A stretch of DNA of 64,000 bases from Rhizobium sp. BK196. GTDB taxonomy: Bacteria; Pseudomonadota; Alphaproteobacteria; Rhizobiales; Rhizobiaceae. The notes under the pieces are model-generated. The model was not told the DNA's origin. It saw nothing but the letters and a program-made list of their open reading frames with translations, and searched no databases. Made by a program: the position numbers and the translations under genes. This document shows, piece by piece, positions 55,085 to 63,940 of the stretch (within the stretch, counting starts at the first letter, position 1; each line of letters starts with the position of its first letter). The stretch spans positions 372,001-436,000 of the forward strand of contig NZ_JACHZB010000003.1 of the NCBI RefSeq assembly GCF_014193255.1, in the 5' to 3' direction.

Positions 55085-56986
55085 ATGAAAGCTGAGGCGC
55101 TTTTCTGGCAACAGTGCACGCAGGCCGTCAATGAGGACGGATCTATCGATGCAGAGCATCTGATGGAGCTCGTCATCGCGACCTATCGCAGCCATGAAAG
55201 CGGATATGATGAGATCGAGCGCAGCGCCGAGATGCTGCTTACCGAAAATCGCGAACTTCGGGACACCATCAGTTCCACTGCCCAGGCGCTTGCAGAACAG
55301 CACAAGCTCTTCGAAATCGTCCTGAACAATCTGCCGCTCGGGCTCAGCGTGTTCGATGCGGACCAGCGGCTGACCCTTTCCAACCTGCGCTTCCGCCAGC
55401 TCTTCGGCTTTAGCGACGGCGATGTTGCGCCCGGCACGAGGATTGCCGACCTGATGCACAAGACGCACGGCACTGAGCAAACCAGTGCCAGGACACGCAG
55501 CAGGAAGGAAGGCCAGGATGCCTCCTCGAAGACCAGGCGCATTCGCCGGCGCGAATGGCTGATGGATGACGGCCGCATCATCCAGAGCGTCGTCACCATT
55601 CTTGCCGACGGCAGCAATATCGCCATTCATGCCGACATTACCGAAGACCGCAAGGCTGCCGAACGCATTACCTATCTCGCCCACCACGATCCGCTGACGG
55701 GCCTGCCGAACCGCATTCGCTTCCGCGAACAGCTCGATGCGGCTCTTGCCGAGCGCAGGCAAGACGAGCAGATCGCCCTTGTGCATCTCAATCTCGACCG
55801 GTTCAAGTCGATCAACAATACGCTGGGCGTCTCGGCCGGCGACAAGATCCTGCAGCAGGTCGCAGAGCGCATTCGCGCCTCGGCCGGCTCGGAGAATATT
55901 CTTGCCCGTCTCGGCTCGGACGAATTCGCGATCCTGCAGACACACCGCCAGCAGCCGTGGAATATCACGGCACTCGCCGATCAGATCCGACGAGAGCTCA
56001 GCGAACCCTTCTTCCGCGGCGACAAGCAGGTGGAACTCAGTGTTTCCATGGGCATTTCGATCGCTCCAGACGATGCTGCCGAAAGCGATAAGCTGCTGCG
56101 CAACGCGGCGGTCGCTCTTTCCCACGCCAAGGCGGACGGACGCCGGCACCAGCGCTTCTTCACCGACGAGATGGACGAAAAGATGCAGGCCCGCCATGCG
56201 CTGGAGGCCGATCTGCGCGCCGCCGTGCAGAACGAGGAATTCGAGCTTCACTACCAGCCGCTCTACGATCTGGCGCAGCATCGCATCTGCGGCTTCGAGG
56301 CGCTGATCCGCTGGAATCATCCGGTGCGCGGTCGCGTCCCGCCGATGGAGTTCATCCCGCTTGCGGAGGAGGTCGGCCTCGTGGTCGATATCGGCCGCTG
56401 GGTTTTGCACCGCGCCTGTAACGATGCAGCGCGATGGCCCGAAGATGTCAAGATCGCGGTGAATGTCTCGGCCATCCAGTTCAGCAGCAGCGACCTGCTG
56501 CAGGATGTCAACAAGGCGCTTGCAGCCGCAGAACTCTCGCCGTCACGTCTGGAACTGGAAATCACCGAGAGCGTGCTGATGGAAAATCGCGATGAGGCAT
56601 TGCCGATCCTGCATGCGCTCAAGGAGCGCGGCATCCGCATTTCCATGGACGATTTCGGAACGGGCTATTCGTCGCTGAGCTATCTATCGAGCTTCCCCTT
56701 CGACAAGATCAAGATCGACAAGTCCTTCGTGAACGATATCGTCGATCATAAGGAAGCGCATGCGATCATGCGCGCGATCATCCTGCTCGGCGATGCGCTC
56801 GGTATGCGCGTGACCGTGGAGGGCGTGGAGACCGCAGAACAGATGGCACTACTCGAACGCGAGGCATGCGACGAGATCCAGGGCTATCATATCAGCCCCC
56901 CAAAACCGTTCGGCGATGCGGCGCACATGCTGTCCATGCCGGCAAAGAAGAATGGCACTACGCCGTTCGCCAAGCGCCGGCACTGA
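55085..56986 (+). CDS. PAS-GGDEF-EAL protein, probable c-di-GMP phosphodiesterase
   Basis: 633 aa from ATG 55085 (MKAEALFWQQCTQAVNED). A helical N-terminus leads to a PAS domain (about 80-190), a GGDEF domain (about 200-360) and an EAL domain (about 375-620). The GGDEF site is RLGSDEF, with Asp replaced by Asn in 'NLDRFKSINNTLG', so cyclase activity is doubtful. The EAL residues are complete: FEALIRW, 'NVSAIQF', 'ELEITES', MDDFGTGYSSL, 'KIDKSF' and 'VEGVET'. No membrane segments. It would lower cyclic di-GMP, favouring motility. Confidence 0.93.
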   Translation: MKAEALFWQQCTQAVNEDGSIDAEHLMELVIATYRSHESGYDEIERSAEMLLTENRELRDTISSTAQALAEQHKLFEIVLNNLPLGLSVFDADQRLTLSNLRFRQLFGFSDGDVAPGTRIADLMHKTHGTEQTSARTRSRKEGQDASSKTRRIRRREWLMDDGRIIQSVVTILADGSNIAIHADITEDRKAAERITYLAHHDPLTGLPNRIRFREQLDAALAERRQDEQIALVHLNLDRFKSINNTLGVSAGDKILQQVAERIRASAGSENILARLGSDEFAILQTHRQQPWNITALADQIRRELSEPFFRGDKQVELSVSMGISIAPDDAAESDKLLRNAAVALSHAKADGRRHQRFFTDEMDEKMQARHALEADLRAAVQNEEFELHYQPLYDLAQHRICGFEALIRWNHPVRGRVPPMEFIPLAEEVGLVVDIGRWVLHRACNDAARWPEDVKIAVNVSAIQFSSSDLLQDVNKALAAAELSPSRLELEITESVLMENRDEALPILHALKERGIRISMDDFGTGYSSLSYLSSFPFDKIKIDKSFVNDIVDHKEAHAIMRAIILLGDALGMRVTVEGVETAEQMALLEREACDEIQGYHISPPKPFGDAAHMLSMPAKKNGTTPFAKRRH

Positions 56987-57059
56987 TCTCGGCACGTTGC
57001 GACTCGCCGGCCAAGCCGTTATCGACTGTATGCGAACCCTTTGAAAACCGGTGACGACG

Positions 57060-57704
57060 ATGTTCAAGGCCGAAGCCTTCTTTCCCCACGAGTCTCTGGC
57101 GGTCGAGCTCATTCCGCATGCGACCGAGGGTGACGACGGGTCTCATGACCTTGCCCATATCCTGCGTGTCTTCCGCAACGCCATGCGTATCCACGCTGCG
57201 GAAGGCGGCAAAGGCCACGTGCTCGCGGCTGCCGTACTGCTGCATGATTGCGTCGCCGTCGAGAAGAACTCGCCGCTGCGCGCCCATGCCTCGGCGCTCG
57301 CCGCCGAGAAGGCTTCGCGAATATTGAAAGAGTTTGGATGGGACGCCGAGGATATCGCCTATGTCGCCCATGCGGTGACTGCGCATAGCTTCTCGGCGAA
57401 CGTGCCACCGGAAACGCTGGAGGCGAAAATCCTGCAGGATGCGGACAGGCTGGATGCCATCGGCATGGTCGGCGCGGCGCGCTGTTTCTATATAGCGGGA
57501 CGGCTCGGATCGGGCCTCTACGATCCGTTCGATCCTTCTGCCAAGGATCGGGCGCTCGATGACAAGCGTTATGCGGTTGACCACTTCCAGACGAAGCTGT
57601 TCAAACTGGCCGATGGTTTCCAGACCCGCACTGGCCGCGAACTGGCCGCCGCCCGTGACAGGAGCCTGCGCGACTTCCTCGCGGCATTTATGGACGAAAT
57701 CTAG
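57060..57704 (+). CDS. HD-domain phosphohydrolase
   Basis: 214 aa from ATG 57060 (MFKAEAFFPHESLAVELI); a GTG at 57051 could add three residues. The HD metal site is 'DGSHDLAHILRV' (about 27-38), 'VLLHDCVAVEK' (HD about 62) and 'ILQDADRLDAIG' (about 126). The layout matches the YpgQ/YedJ-type small HD hydrolases that act on nucleotides. It is 9 bases from the MOSC gene, so the two are probably cotranscribed. Confidence 0.9.
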   Translation: MFKAEAFFPHESLAVELIPHATEGDDGSHDLAHILRVFRNAMRIHAAEGGKGHVLAAAVLLHDCVAVEKNSPLRAHASALAAEKASRILKEFGWDAEDIAYVAHAVTAHSFSANVPPETLEAKILQDADRLDAIGMVGAARCFYIAGRLGSGLYDPFDPSAKDRALDDKRYAVDHFQTKLFKLADGFQTRTGRELAAARDRSLRDFLAAFMDEI

Positions 57705-57713
57705 GAGCCTATG

Positions 57714-58571
57714 ATGCGTGTCAGCGATCTCTTCATCTATCCACTCAAGAGTGCCCGCGGCATCGCCCTGGCCTCTACCGAGATCGATGCCTATGGCCTG
57801 CCCGGCGACCGGCGCGCCATGGTGACGGACGCGGACGGACATTTTATCACGCAACGCGAGCTCCAAGCCCTTGCCCGCATCGACGTACGGCCCGAAGCCG
57901 GCGCCTTCCGGCTGCTGATGCAGGGCAAGTCCGACATCGCCGTACCGCCGCCACATCCGGACCGGCGGCTCGATGTCACGGTCTGGAAATCGGTCGTCAA
58001 CGCTGCCGTTGCCGATGATGACAGCAACGGCAGGCTTTCGGAATGGCTCGGCCGCGAGGTAAAGCTCGTCTTCTTCGACGGTCAGGCTCAACGAACGGCC
58101 AATGCCGAATGGGCGGGCGAAGGCACGCCGGTGACCTTTTCCGACGGCTACCAAATCCTGGTGACAACGACTGGATCGCTGAAGGCACTCAACGCCGATC
58201 TCGCAGCCCATGCCGAAGGCGGCGTTGGGATGGAGCGCTTCCGGCCGAATATTGTCATCGACACGGACGAGGCCTGGGCAGAGGACCGTTGGGCTGCGAT
58301 CGAGATCGCTGGCATCCGCTTCGACCTCGTCAAGCCCTGCGCCCGCTGCATCATGACGACGCAGGACCAGTTGACGGGGTCGCGCGATGTCGCGAACCCC
58401 ATGCCCGCCATGGGCCGCATCCGCATGTCGGGCGACCGGCGTGTGCCCGGCCCGCTTTTCGGTTGGAACGTAACCCCGCGCGGGACAGGCAGGGTCGCAA
58501 TCGGCGACGAGGTGAAGATCATCGACGCGCGGCCGGAAGGCTGGACCTTCAAGGTGCGCGCCCGAGCCTAA
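57714..58571 (+). CDS. MOSC-domain protein
   Basis: 285 aa from ATG 57714 (an ATG one codon earlier at 57711 is equally possible). The MOSC N-terminal barrel starts 'RVSDLFIYPLKSARGIAL'. The MOSC core has the conserved cysteine segment 'LVKPCARCIMTTQD' (about 205-218). Such proteins bind molybdenum cofactor or reduce N-hydroxylated compounds (YiiM/MARC relatives). The C-terminal part lacks the ferredoxin domain seen in YcbX. Confidence 0.92.
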   Translation: MRVSDLFIYPLKSARGIALASTEIDAYGLPGDRRAMVTDADGHFITQRELQALARIDVRPEAGAFRLLMQGKSDIAVPPPHPDRRLDVTVWKSVVNAAVADDDSNGRLSEWLGREVKLVFFDGQAQRTANAEWAGEGTPVTFSDGYQILVTTTGSLKALNADLAAHAEGGVGMERFRPNIVIDTDEAWAEDRWAAIEIAGIRFDLVKPCARCIMTTQDQLTGSRDVANPMPAMGRIRMSGDRRVPGPLFGWNVTPRGTGRVAIGDEVKIIDARPEGWTFKVRARA

Positions 58572-58579
58572 ACGCTGTC

Positions 58580-59575
58580 TTAGACGCGAGCCAGCGCCGC
58601 ATCGATCTCCGTCATCACATCGGCCGGCAATGGTCCCTTTTCCAACGCGCCGGCATTTTCCTCGACCTGCGCCACCGTCCGGAAACCGGGAATAGGCAAG
58701 GTGCGAGGCGAACGCGCCCAGAGCCAGGCGAGCGCACCCTGCGTCAGCGTACGTCCGCCAGAGGTCAGCAGGCTGCGCACTGCGTCCAGCCTTGCGGCAA
58801 ATTCCGGCGCCATGCGTCCATCCTTGAAATAAACCATCCATTCGAGCGCTGCACCACGCACGTCCTTGGCGCCGACGGCCTTGTCCGGCGTGAATTTACC
58901 TGTCAGCAGGCCCATGGCAAGCGGACCGCGATTGATGGAGATGAGGCCGTTCTTTTCGACGATATCGATCATTTGAGGCACGGGCTCGAAGACGTTCATC
59001 GTATGCTGGATCGAGACGAAACCCGGCCGGCCGGCATGGCGGGCGGCGCGATCGGGGAAATCCGTGCTCCAGCCAAAGGCATCGATCTTGCCCTCAATTC
59101 GCATAGCCTCCAGCGAATCGAAAACTGCGTCGGACTGTTCCAGCGGAAAATCGTTGATGTGGAATTGCAGGAGATCGAGACGCTCACGCTTCAGACGGCG
59201 GAGAGAGGTCTCGACGGACTGGCGGATGAATGCCGGATCGGCAAAAGCGCCGGTCGCCTGCTTCGTTTCCGAATTGGTGGCAAAACCGAATTTTGTGGCG
59301 ATGACGATATCGGCGCGATTACCAATCGCCTGTCCCAGAACCTCTTCCGAATGGCCGGCACCGTAATTCGAGGCCGTATCGAAAAAGCGAATGCCAAGGT
59401 CAATCGCGCGATTGATCGCGGCGATGGATTCATTGTCGTCCACCTCACCCCAGCCGAGCGGCGTGTCGCCGGCGAAGAACGGACCGCCGATCGCCCAGCA
59501 GCCCATGCCGAGGCGGGGAATCTCCTGTCCGTTCCAGAGCGTGATAGTGGTCGATGTATCGGGCCTGGTCAGCAT
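58580..59575 (-). CDS. Aldo/keto reductase
   Basis: 331 aa from ATG 59575 (MLTRPDTSTTITLWNGQE); the frame opens at 59701. Active residues: DTASNYGAGHSEEVLG (Asp and Tyr, about 60), lysine in 'IATKFGF' (about 92) and histidine in 'LQFHINDF' (about 136). The substrate is unknown. It is a separate subgroup from the Tas-like gene at 18.1 kb. It is downstream of recO on the same strand. Confidence 0.93.
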   Translation of the reverse strand: MLTRPDTSTTITLWNGQEIPRLGMGCWAIGGPFFAGDTPLGWGEVDDNESIAAINRAIDLGIRFFDTASNYGAGHSEEVLGQAIGNRADIVIATKFGFATNSETKQATGAFADPAFIRQSVETSLRRLKRERLDLLQFHINDFPLEQSDAVFDSLEAMRIEGKIDAFGWSTDFPDRAARHAGRPGFVSIQHTMNVFEPVPQMIDIVEKNGLISINRGPLAMGLLTGKFTPDKAVGAKDVRGAALEWMVYFKDGRMAPEFAARLDAVRSLLTSGGRTLTQGALAWLWARSPRTLPIPGFRTVAQVEENAGALEKGPLPADVMTEIDAALARV

Positions 59576-59684
59576 GGCTTCCTCCTTGAGCGCTAGGGAC
59601 TTCCTGATCGACGGAGAGATAGGGGTGCGGCGCATAAGGGTAAACCGCCAAAACTGAAGACTATTTTGCAGGAATGAAAAGCCC

Positions 59685-60455
59685 TCAGGCAGAAAGTTCA
59701 TCCGGCCGCAAAAGCGCCCGCGCAGCCGGATTCAGCGCCTTGAGTGCTGCCTGAACAAAGCCCTCGCGCGCTGCCGAAACCTCCAGACCACGCGGTTCAT
59801 AGACATGTCGATGCAGAAAGAATCCTGTCAGACGGAATGCTGCCGCGAGGCTTTCGAAATCGGCCGCGTGGTTTTCCCCTGCATTCAGGAAAGCTGGCAA
59901 AAGCAGCATCTTGTCGGCCCAAGGCTCTCCGGCACCGCGGCTCACGGCGCGGCCGGATTTCGGCGAGACATAGGCGAGATCGGTGCGGGTTCCGGTCGCC
60001 GCGCATTCGGTAAGATCGAGCCCGAAGCCGAGGTCGTTCAACACTGCAAGCTCGAAGCGTACGAAAAGCTCGCCGGCATCGGTGGGGTTGTGAAGATGAT
60101 CGAGGATGACTTCCAGCGCCTCGAAGAGATGCGGATGCGGATCGCGTTCGGGGAGCAGGCGCAGAAGGGCACCCATGGCCTGCACACCGTAGACGGCGGT
60201 TGCCGTCTCCATCAGCCGCGCGGCACGCAGCTTTACCGGTTCAAGGCGGAACTCACCGAGATGTTCATCCAGCCGGGCACGCCAGGTGATCTCCACCTCA
60301 TTGCCGGGCTGCAGCATCGGCTGCATTGTGCGCGAACGGCCGGAGCGGACGAGACCGAGATGACGGCCGCGCTCACGCGTCATCACCTCGGCGATGACGC
60401 TCGTCTCGCCATGGCGCTTGACGCCAAGAATGATCGCCTGATCCTGCCATTGCAT
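59685..60455 (-). CDS. recO: DNA repair protein RecO
   Basis: 256 aa. The N-terminal OB fold begins [18 protein letters not shown], with '[18 protein letters not shown]' (about 28-45) typical of RecO. The long helical C-domain contains no zinc cysteine cluster, as in many alphaproteobacteria. RecO loads RecA with RecR. recO normally follows era in this order; here a regulator pair is interposed. Confidence 0.94.
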   Translation of the reverse strand: MQWQDQAIILGVKRHGETSVIAEVMTRERGRHLGLVRSGRSRTMQPMLQPGNEVEITWRARLDEHLGEFRLEPVKLRAARLMETATAVYGVQAMGALLRLLPERDPHPHLFEALEVILDHLHNPTDAGELFVRFELAVLNDLGFGLDLTECAATGTRTDLAYVSPKSGRAVSRGAGEPWADKMLLLPAFLNAGENHAADFESLAAAFRLTGFFLHRHVYEPRGLEVSAAREGFVQAALKALNPAARALLRPDELSA

Positions 60456-60509
60456 CGGAAAACCGTCCTTCAGCCTGCCGATTCATTTTAAAGCACGGTT
60501 CGAGCTATG

Positions 60510-60887
60510 TCATTCCGCCGGCGACGGGAAAAGCTTCTGGAGGAAGTCGCGCATCGCATTCTCGTCGAAAGGTTTGACGAGAAGGGGCACATCCTGAAGA
60601 TCGGTCGGGAAATCCTGCGTATCGGAATAGCCGCTGACGAAGCCGAACGGAATATTCGCCAGCGACAGATCCCGCGCGAAATCGAAGCTCATCGCCTCTC
60701 CCAGATTCACGTCGAGAAGCGCGAAATCGTAATCTGCGACCCGGATTGCGTCCCTGGCCTGATCGACGCTATTGGCAATATCGATAGTATCGGCACCAAC
60801 GAGACGCAGGATATCCTCCGCCTCCATTGCGATGATAAGACTGTCTTCAAGGACCAGAACACGGGTTCTTGCGTTCATGATCTCCAT
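60510..60887 (-). CDS. Single-domain response regulator
   Basis: 125 aa if started at ATG 60887 (60878 also possible). The receiver residues are present: 'VLVLEDS' (acidic pair, about 9-15), the phospho-acceptor in 'FALLDVNLG' (Asp about 56), 'GFVSGYSD' and lysine in 'LLVKPFD' (about 108). There is no output domain. An ATG at 61001 with a perfect GGAGG five bases upstream would add 38 unusual residues (see findings). Partner kinase is not in the window. Confidence 0.88.
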   Translation of the reverse strand: MEIMNARTRVLVLEDSLIIAMEAEDILRLVGADTIDIANSVDQARDAIRVADYDFALLDVNLGEAMSFDFARDLSLANIPFGFVSGYSDTQDFPTDLQDVPLLVKPFDENAMRDFLQKLFPSPAE

Positions 60888-61119
60888 GCCCCTCGTGAAG
60901 CGCAGACTATGCGGCGCTTCGGCCTTTTTGCAAACATCATTCCGCCGTTGCCCCACCTCGACCGTTGACGGCGATTGCTCACCACAACTGAATAGCCACA
61001 TTTTCGCCTCCGGTCGATAAAAACGAAAGTCGTCGGAAAAGATGACGCGACTCTATTTTTTCCGAAGTCAGTTTGCATTTAAAAAAGACATCAAGGCTGA
61101 GCAATCCGAACAGGAGAGA

Positions 61120-61240
61120 TTCTACAGTATCGGCTCGAGAATCGGAATCGATTTTCGGAAAGCCAGTTGGGAGATTCAATGAGTTGGAGCGTCTTTTGTG
61201 CGTCCGAATGGCGCACAGCGCTCTAAAAGCGCATGCGATC
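61120..61240. repeat. Rhizobial palindromic intergenic element
   Basis: It contains 'GAATCGGAATCGATTTTCGG', 'GAGATTCAATGAGTTGGAGCG' type junction text and a stem TGTGCG/CGCACA (61198-61218) nested in GAGCG/CGCTC. I recall the same ordered blocks (an AATCGGAATCGATTT block, then an ATTCAA block, then a GCGTCCTTTGTGCGTCC palindrome) in many Rhizobium intergenic gaps. Only one copy is in this window. Confidence 0.6.
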
Positions 61241-61321
61241 CTGATCCCCACCACGCTTTAAGTTTTGGTTGAGGCATGTCGTTATCGCAAAATAACTGCT
61301 GCACGCTTTTGCGGGCATGCT
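61241..61321 (-). repeat. RIME1-like element, copy 1
   Basis: On the minus strand it reads 'GCATGCCCGCAAAAGCGTGC' then 'TTTTGCGATAACGACATGCC' and 'CTTAAAGCG'. This matches the RIME-type elements of Rhizobium as I recall them. It abuts the Crp/Fnr stop codon at 61322. A second copy in the same orientation lies at 62228-62276, so the two flank the Crp/Fnr gene. Confidence 0.65.
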
Positions 61322-62074
61322 TCAGATGAAAGGACGCTTTCCTTCGCGCATTCCTTCCCAGCCAGCCACCTGCATCAGTCCCTCTCCGTCCAGCACGTCG
61401 CAGCCGCGTTCCTGCCAGCGGATCAGATTGCGCCCCGCAAGCTTTTTCAGCGTCTTGTTGGTGTGAACGATCGAGAGACCGAGCGTGTCGGCAATATGCT
61501 GCTGCGTTATCGGGATGACATTGCGGCCGTTGAAAAGGCTTAGCTTCCTTGCGCGCTCAAAAAGGAAGGCGATGAGATATGCGGCTCTTTCGAGCGCCGT
61601 GCGACGGCCGATGCTCAACAGGTGTTCATCGAGAATGCGCTCCTCCTGCGCCGCGATCCAGGTAATATCGAAAGCGAGCGAAGGGTGCCTGTTATAAAGG
61701 GTCATCAGTTTGTCGCGCTCGAAGACGCAGAGCGTTACCGGCGACAAAGCCTCCACCGAATGTTGCATCTCGCCCATGATCGTGCCCTGCAGACCGATCA
61801 GATCGCCGGGCATGATGTAGTTCAGGATCTGCCGGCGGCCATCCTCCAGCATCTTATAGCGAAAGCCCCAGCCTGAGAGCACCGTGAAGAGATGGGCGCT
61901 GTGCGCAGCTTCGACCAGGATAGTCGCACCCGCATCGACGGCCAGTTCGCCCCTCTTGAATCTGGACACGAAGTCCAGCTCATCGCGGCTGAACTCCCGG
62001 AAATGCGGCAATGGCCGCAGCGGACACTGCTCACAGGGCGTCTTGAAGGAATGGGTGGGTTTTGCCGTCGCCAT
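61322..62074 (-). CDS. Crp/Fnr-family transcriptional regulator
   Basis: 250 aa. A cyclic-nucleotide-like effector domain spans residues about 25-150 ('GWGFRYKMLEDGRRQILNYI', 'PGDLIGLQG'). A winged helix follows with 'TQQHIADTLGLSIVHTNKTL' (about 188-207). Cysteines at 14 and 17 (CEQC) and about 116 resemble FNR ligands, but the third N-terminal cysteine is missing. So an oxygen-sensing cluster is uncertain. RIME-like repeats lie on both sides. Confidence 0.9.
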   Translation of the reverse strand: MATAKPTHSFKTPCEQCPLRPLPHFREFSRDELDFVSRFKRGELAVDAGATILVEAAHSAHLFTVLSGWGFRYKMLEDGRRQILNYIMPGDLIGLQGTIMGEMQHSVEALSPVTLCVFERDKLMTLYNRHPSLAFDITWIAAQEERILDEHLLSIGRRTALERAAYLIAFLFERARKLSLFNGRNVIPITQQHIADTLGLSIVHTNKTLKKLAGRNLIRWQERGCDVLDGEGLMQVAGWEGMREGKRPFI

Positions 62075-62090
62075 CTTGCCCCCGCCGTCG

Positions 62091-62120
62091 CAAAAATCGG
62101 CGCTGCAGGGTGCAGCGCCG
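62091..62120 (-). terminator. Terminator-like hairpin in front of the Crp/Fnr gene
   Basis: CGGCGCTGCA and TGCAGCGCCG (62098-62107 and 62111-62120) form a perfect 10-bp stem with a 3-base loop. On the minus strand it is followed by ATTTTTG. It lies 24 bases upstream of the Crp/Fnr ATG, so it either ends lepB-rnc-era transcription or attenuates the regulator. Confidence 0.75.
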
Positions 62121-62227
62121 TTGCCATATCAATGCGCCAGCAGGCCGATTTGTTCCTTCGAACAGGCAGCGATTTTTATAAAAAAACAAAGGGCTGAGTG
62201 CGCCTTGTCAATTTTCTTGCCAAACCA

Positions 62228-62276
62228 AAGCGCGTCGCGATTTTTTAAAACGCTGCGCACTTTTGCGCGACATGCC
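62228..62276 (-). repeat. RIME1-like element, copy 2
   Basis: On the minus strand 'GCATGTCGCGCAAAAGTGCG' leads into 'CAGCGTTTT' and 'TCGCGACGCGCTTTGG'. It shares the GCATG...GCAAAAG.GTGC block with copy 1. It starts at the era stop and fills the gap to the Crp/Fnr gene. Confidence 0.65.
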
Positions 62277-63215
62277 TTAGCGCGGAAATTCGAGGCCCAT
62301 TTCACGGAAGCGCTCAGGATCATCGCCCCAGTTCTCGCGTACCTTGACGAACAGGAAGAGGTGGACCGGCTGCTCGAGGATTTCAGAGAGTTCGCGGCGC
62401 GACGCCGACGAGATCGCCTTGATCGTTTCGCCGCCCTTGCCAAGCGTTATCTTCTTCTGGCTATCGCGCTCGACATAAATGACCTGTTCGATGCGCACGG
62501 AGCCATCCTTGCGCTCTTCCCACTTTTCCGTCTCGACATGCGAGGAATAGGGAAGCTCCTGATGCAGGCGAAGGAAGAGCTTCTCGCGGGTGATTTCGGC
62601 GGCCAGCTGGCGCATCGGCAGATCGGAGATCTGATCCTCCGGATAGTACCACGGGCCTTCCGGCAGGGTTTTTGCCAAATAGTCCATCACGTCGTCGCAG
62701 CCCGAACCGTTCTCCGCCGAGATCATGAAGGTCTGGTCGAAGTCGACCTTCTGGTTCGCAGTGGCAGCGATCGCCAGAAGCAATTCGCGGTTGACGCGGT
62801 CGATCTTGTTGAGAACCAAGATCTTCCTCTGGGGAACGTCCTTCAAGCCTTCGAGGATGGCTTCCGCGTCGCCGCGCAGGCCACGCTCGCTGTCGATCAG
62901 CAGCATGATGAGATCGGCATCCTTGGCGCCACCCCAGGCGGATGTGACCATGGCGCGATCGAGGCGGCGGCGCGGCTTGAAGATGCCGGGCGTGTCCATG
63001 AAGACGATCTGCGCATTGTTATGAATGGCGATGCCGCGCACGATGGCGCGCGTGGTCTGCACCTTGTGGCTGACGATAGACACCTTGGCGCCCACGAGGC
63101 GGTTGACCAGCGTCGACTTGCCGGCATTGGTGGGGCCGATCAAGGCGACGAAGCCGGAATGCGTCGGATTGCTTTCGGCGGCGTTCTCGGCCGCCATTTC
63201 GTTTTCTTCTGTCAT
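62277..63215 (-). CDS. era: GTPase Era
   Basis: 312 aa from ATG 63215 (MTEENEMAAENAAESNPT), or one codon series later; the frame opens at 63251. G1 is GPTNAGKST (about residue 26), G3 is DTPGIFKPRRRL (about 73), G4 is LNKIDRV (about 135). A C-terminal KH domain has 'QKKITLGKGGETIKAIS' (about 255-271). Era binds the 3' end of 16S rRNA during 30S assembly. It lies 8 bases after rnc. Confidence 0.97.
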   Translation of the reverse strand: MTEENEMAAENAAESNPTHSGFVALIGPTNAGKSTLVNRLVGAKVSIVSHKVQTTRAIVRGIAIHNNAQIVFMDTPGIFKPRRRLDRAMVTSAWGGAKDADLIMLLIDSERGLRGDAEAILEGLKDVPQRKILVLNKIDRVNRELLLAIAATANQKVDFDQTFMISAENGSGCDDVMDYLAKTLPEGPWYYPEDQISDLPMRQLAAEITREKLFLRLHQELPYSSHVETEKWEERKDGSVRIEQVIYVERDSQKKITLGKGGETIKAISSASRRELSEILEQPVHLFLFVKVRENWGDDPERFREMGLEFPR

Positions 63216-63223
63216 TGATCCCG

Positions 63224-63940
63224 TCAATTTCCGGCAGATGCTGCCTGCCAAATGCCTTCGCGCTCGAGCATTTTCGTCGCGGCGACCTGTTCTGCGGCGC
63301 GCTTGGAGCGCTCTATGCCTGTTTCCGGTGCGACGCCAGCGACTTCTACAGTCACCTTGAAGCGCGGATCATGATCCGGTCCGCTGCGTTCTTCAACCCG
63401 GTAGACGGGCGTGACGCCATATTTGGCATGCGACCATTCCTGCAACTCGGTCTTTGCATCACGGCGAGCACCATCGGCGCGCACCGCCCTGCCCTCCCAA
63501 TAGCGCAAGATGAAGCGGCGGGCGACCTCCAGGCCGCCATCGAGATAAAGCGCAGCGATCAGGCTTTCGACGACATCGGCGCGCACGTTCATCATGCGCT
63601 TGTCGGTGAGCTTCTTCACGTCGGCGCCAGTGCGGATATAGAGATGGAGATTGAGTTCGTCGGCAACTGCCGCGCAAGTTTCGGCGCTGACGAGTTGGTT
63701 CAGGCGCACTGAAAGTTCGCCTTCCGCCGCAGTCCCGAAGGTACGGAACAGCAAGTCGGCGATGCAGAGGCCGAGAACCCTGTCACCGAGAAATTCAAGC
63801 CGCTCGTAATTGCCCTTGTCGGTACGCGCGCTGGCATGGGTCAGCGCGCGGTCCAGACGTTCCTTCTCGGTAAATTCATGCCCGATCAGGGTTTCAAGCT
63901 TTGCGCGGTCCGCCGCTGAGAGCGCCTGCGCCTTGCTCAT
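63224..63940 (-). CDS. rnc: Ribonuclease III
   Basis: 238 aa. The catalytic signature ERLEFLGDRVLGLCIADLLF is at residues about 45-64, with the second acidic site in 'DVVESLIAALYLDGG' (about 120). A double-stranded RNA binding domain occupies residues about 160-235. It processes rRNA precursors and structured RNAs. Its ATG overlaps the lepB TGA as ATGA. Confidence 0.97.
   Translation of the reverse strand: MSKAQALSAADRAKLETLIGHEFTEKERLDRALTHASARTDKGNYERLEFLGDRVLGLCIADLLFRTFGTAAEGELSVRLNQLVSAETCAAVADELNLHLYIRTGADVKKLTDKRMMNVRADVVESLIAALYLDGGLEVARRFILRYWEGRAVRADGARRDAKTELQEWSHAKYGVTPVYRVEERSGPDHDPRFKVTVEVAGVAPETGIERSKRAAEQVAATKMLEREGIWQAASAGN

Larger units (their letters stand above)
60888..61321. 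other. 434-base gap between the response regulator and Crp/Fnr genes
   Basis: The first part (60888-61085) is the upstream region of the response regulator, including the strong ribosome site at 61007-61011. The rest (about 61120-61321) is built from two rhizobial intergenic repeat types, annotated separately. Confidence 0.6.

Noticed and set aside
56958..58841. A 627-codon minus-strand open frame
   Set aside because: Spans three well-supported genes in antisense and has low-complexity composition.
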